DNA from: Aquifex aeolicus
GTDB taxonomy: Bacteria; Aquificota; Aquificia; Aquificales; Aquificaceae
Direction: 5' to 3'
Assembly (NCBI GenBank): GCA_011375045.1
Contig: DRNB01000143.1
Span: 1 to 14,901, forward strand
DNA length: 14,901 nucleotides
Within the stretch, counting starts at the first letter, position 1. Each line of letters starts with the position of its first letter. Of this stretch, positions 13,397 to 14,901 are shown piece by piece. The notes under the pieces were generated by a model. It saw nothing but the letters and a program-made list of their open reading frames with translations, was not told the origin of the DNA and did not search any database. The translations under genes were made by a program, and so were the position numbers.

Positions 13397-14637
13397 GCCT
13401 CTGCGCCCTCTCCTTTGGTGTGTCCCTGAAGGAGGCGGAAAAAGCGGCGCTCGAAAACTTCAGGGAGCTGAGGATAGAGAAGCTCGAGTTCGAAAAGAAG
13501 CGTCAGGAGCGACTCGAACGCTTCGGCAGGTTTCTGCCTCAGATCAACCTCGAAGCCTCCTTCAACCTCTCGAGGAGGCAGAGCTTCTCCTTCACCCTCC
13601 CCCCCCTTCCCCCTCAGGAGCTTGTCTTTCAGAAGGAAAGCTATCCCAAGTTTACCCTTCAGCTGATTCAGGAGCTTTACAGCCTTCCCTCCCTCAGGGA
13701 GTACGAGATGAGCAGGCTCCTGGAATCCTCCCAGAGGTATCTGATAGAGGAGAAGGAGCTGAACCTGCTCTTCAGGGTCAGGGAGGCTTACATAAAAGCC
13801 CTGATGGCGAAGTCCTCGGTGGAGATCTACAGGAAGCACCTTCAGAGGATACGCTCCCACCTTCGGGACGTGGAGGAGCTTTACAGGGAGGGTGTGGTCG
13901 CCTACAAGGACGTTCTCGAAACGAGGGTAAAGCTCTACGAGGTCAGGGAGAAGCTGACCTCCGCGGAGGCGAACTACCGGAAGGCTCTCGATTACCTCTC
14001 CTACCTTGTGGGGGAGACCGTCGACGGGGTCGAGGAGATAGAGATGGGGGAGTTCGAGGATATCTCCACCAGAAGCGAGGAGGAGCTTCTCAGCCTCCTG
14101 CGGGGACGCCCCCTCCTCAGGTATCTGAGGGAAAGCCTCCGGGTTGCGGAGAAGTCCGTCGATCTGGCGGAGTCTTACTTTTACCCGCAGGTGGTTCTCT
14201 CCGCCTTCTTCCAGAGAACCGAGGAGTCGGAGCTTTTTCCCAAGAGCAGGTATCTTGTCTCCCTCGCCCTCAGATGGAATCTCTTCAGCGGACTGAGGAG
14301 GTTCAGGGTCCTCGAGGCGAGCCGGATCTCCCGCCGGCAGGCTCTCGAAAGATACAGGGATGCGGAGGAGAAGCTCAGACTGGAGCTCAGATCCGCCCTC
14401 GAGGACGTGAGAACAGCTCAGGCAAAGCTGGAGCTTGCCAGGGAACAGCTCAGATCCGCTCAGGAGCACCTGAGGATAGCGGAGGAGAAGTTCAGAGCCG
14501 GACTGGGAACAAACACGGAGGTCCTCGACGCCCAGAGCTATCTGACAACCGCGGAGGAAACGCTGAAGATGAACTCTTACGAGCTCCTGCTGACCCTCTT
14601 CAAACTCTACGAGGTTACCGGATATGAGGAAAGGTAA
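13357..14637 (+). CDS. TolC-like outer-membrane efflux protein
   Basis: A 426-residue outer-membrane factor that would form the trimeric exit duct of a tripartite exporter. Residues 1-23 form a signal peptide (basic SFKRAW, hydrophobic core, ending ALSFGVS); the cysteine LSLC does not fit a lipobox, so a soluble precursor cleaved by signal peptidase I is likelier. Two long helical repeats typical of the OEP domain follow, rich in Glu, Arg and Leu heptads (for example FRVREAYIKAL in the first half and LRLELRSALEDVRTAQAKL in the second), with beta-strand-like stretches FTLQLIQELY and LALRWNLFSG. The C-terminal GLGTNTEVLDAQ motif is characteristic of TolC proteins. The ATG lies 40 bp inside tetR, and the next gene begins 14 bp before its stop, indicating tight coupling. 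Confidence 0.93.
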   Translation: MEGSFKRAWCLLLSLCALSFGVSLKEAEKAALENFRELRIEKLEFEKKRQERLERFGRFLPQINLEASFNLSRRQSFSFTLPPLPPQELVFQKESYPKFTLQLIQELYSLPSLREYEMSRLLESSQRYLIEEKELNLLFRVREAYIKALMAKSSVEIYRKHLQRIRSHLRDVEELYREGVVAYKDVLETRVKLYEVREKLTSAEANYRKALDYLSYLVGETVDGVEEIEMGEFEDISTRSEEELLSLLRGRPLLRYLRESLRVAEKSVDLAESYFYPQVVLSAFFQRTEESELFPKSRYLVSLALRWNLFSGLRRFRVLEASRISRRQALERYRDAEEKLRLELRSALEDVRTAQAKLELAREQLRSAQEHLRIAEEKFRAGLGTNTEVLDAQSYLTTAEETLKMNSYELLLTLFKLYEVTGYEER

Positions 14638-14901
14638 GCTGATCGGTGTGCTCCTTCTGATAGCTGTGAGCTCAGCCCTCCTGCTGATAGGCGCGCGCTG
14701 GGTTCACTTCAGGCTGACCCACGCGGTTACAAACGCGGTCTTTGTGGAAAGCGACTCCCTCACCAGGGTCGCCTACAGAAGGGTTGGGGGTCGCATAGTG
14801 GAGCTTTACAGGGAGGAGGGGGACAGGGTCAGGAAGGGGGACCCCTTAGCAAAGTTAGAGGACAGGGATCTGAGGCTCAAAATAGAGGAGCTGAGGAGGA
14901 A
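14624..14901 (+). CDS. HlyD/EmrA-like membrane fusion protein, 3'-truncated by window edge
   Basis: The frame opens with ATG at 14624, overlapping the end of the TolC-like gene by 14 bp, and stays open to the window edge, giving 92 codons. A short basic N-terminus is followed by one transmembrane anchor (about residues 6-23, LIGVLLLIAVSSALLLIG). After it come THAVTNAVFVESD, the position of the DAYV motif of EmrA-type adaptors, and the first half of a biotinyl-lipoyl domain (GGRIVELYREEGDRVRKGDPLAKLED). The start of a coiled-coil hairpin (LRLKIEELRR) follows. The protein would bridge an inner-membrane transporter, expected downstream of the window, to the TolC-like duct. EmrA/HlyD versus another adaptor subfamily is undecided. 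Confidence 0.88.
   Translation, partial: MRKGKLIGVLLLIAVSSALLLIGARWVHFRLTHAVTNAVFVESDSLTRVAYRRVGGRIVELYREEGDRVRKGDPLAKLEDRDLRLKIEELRR

Noticed and set aside
13380..14627. A 415-codon open frame on the plus strand inside the TolC-like gene, and long antisense frames over the same region (13387-14469)
   Set aside because: Both are by-products of the Glu/Arg/Leu-rich, AGG/GAG-biased coding sequence. The translations are low-complexity and Pro/Gly/Arg-rich without any recognisable domain, while the TolC frame has a signal peptide and family motifs.

Overview
This window looks like chromosomal DNA from a thermophilic member of the Aquificota. That is an inference from content, not a database match. 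The genes are packed, with many overlaps and gaps of 0-50 bp. Arginine is mostly AGG/AGA and isoleucine is often ATA. The DNA polymerase I-type 5' nuclease is a stand-alone gene, as expected in a lineage known to carry family A polymerases lacking the fused 5' nuclease. I see no tRNA, rRNA, CRISPR array, insertion sequence, phage gene or attachment site.

Layout. (1) Plus strand, 1-2489: the 3' part of leuA (leucine synthesis), a small two-helix membrane protein and a DsbC-like thiol-disulfide lipoprotein, packed head to tail. (2) Minus strand, 9493 down to 2454: an unrecognised 301-residue protein, an HD-domain dNTPase-like phosphohydrolase and a TgpA-type membrane transglutaminase form one tight cluster. 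Then come an ArsR-family regulator with thioredoxin, a membrane-anchored PilZ (c-di-GMP) protein and the ribosome-assembly GTPase Der. The end of der overlaps the end of dsbC by 36 bp. (3) Plus strand, 9586-10916: hfq-hflX, sharing ATGA. (4) Plus strand, 10948-12793: 5' nuclease and 6-phosphofructokinase. (5) Plus strand, 12836-14901: an export operon of TetR regulator, TolC-like outer-membrane protein and HlyD/EmrA-like adaptor, the last cut by the window edge.

How the genes relate. Most are housekeeping: amino-acid synthesis, ribosome assembly and rescue, RNA chaperoning, glycolysis, DNA repair. The accessory interest lies in the unknown/HD/transglutaminase cluster, the ArsR-thioredoxin pair and the efflux operon.

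The clearest non-coding signals are promoters. Three genes (the unknown protein, the 5' nuclease and tetR) have a -10-like hexamer ending only 7-8 bp before the start codon and no Shine-Dalgarno sequence at that start, which suggests leaderless mRNAs. In the divergent hfq/unknown region a 12-bp perfect palindrome contains a self-complementary TTGCAA that could serve as the -35 element on both strands. A 20-bp near-perfect inverted repeat lies across the tetR start and is a good candidate for its own operator. No obviously new multi-gene defence or mobile system is visible.
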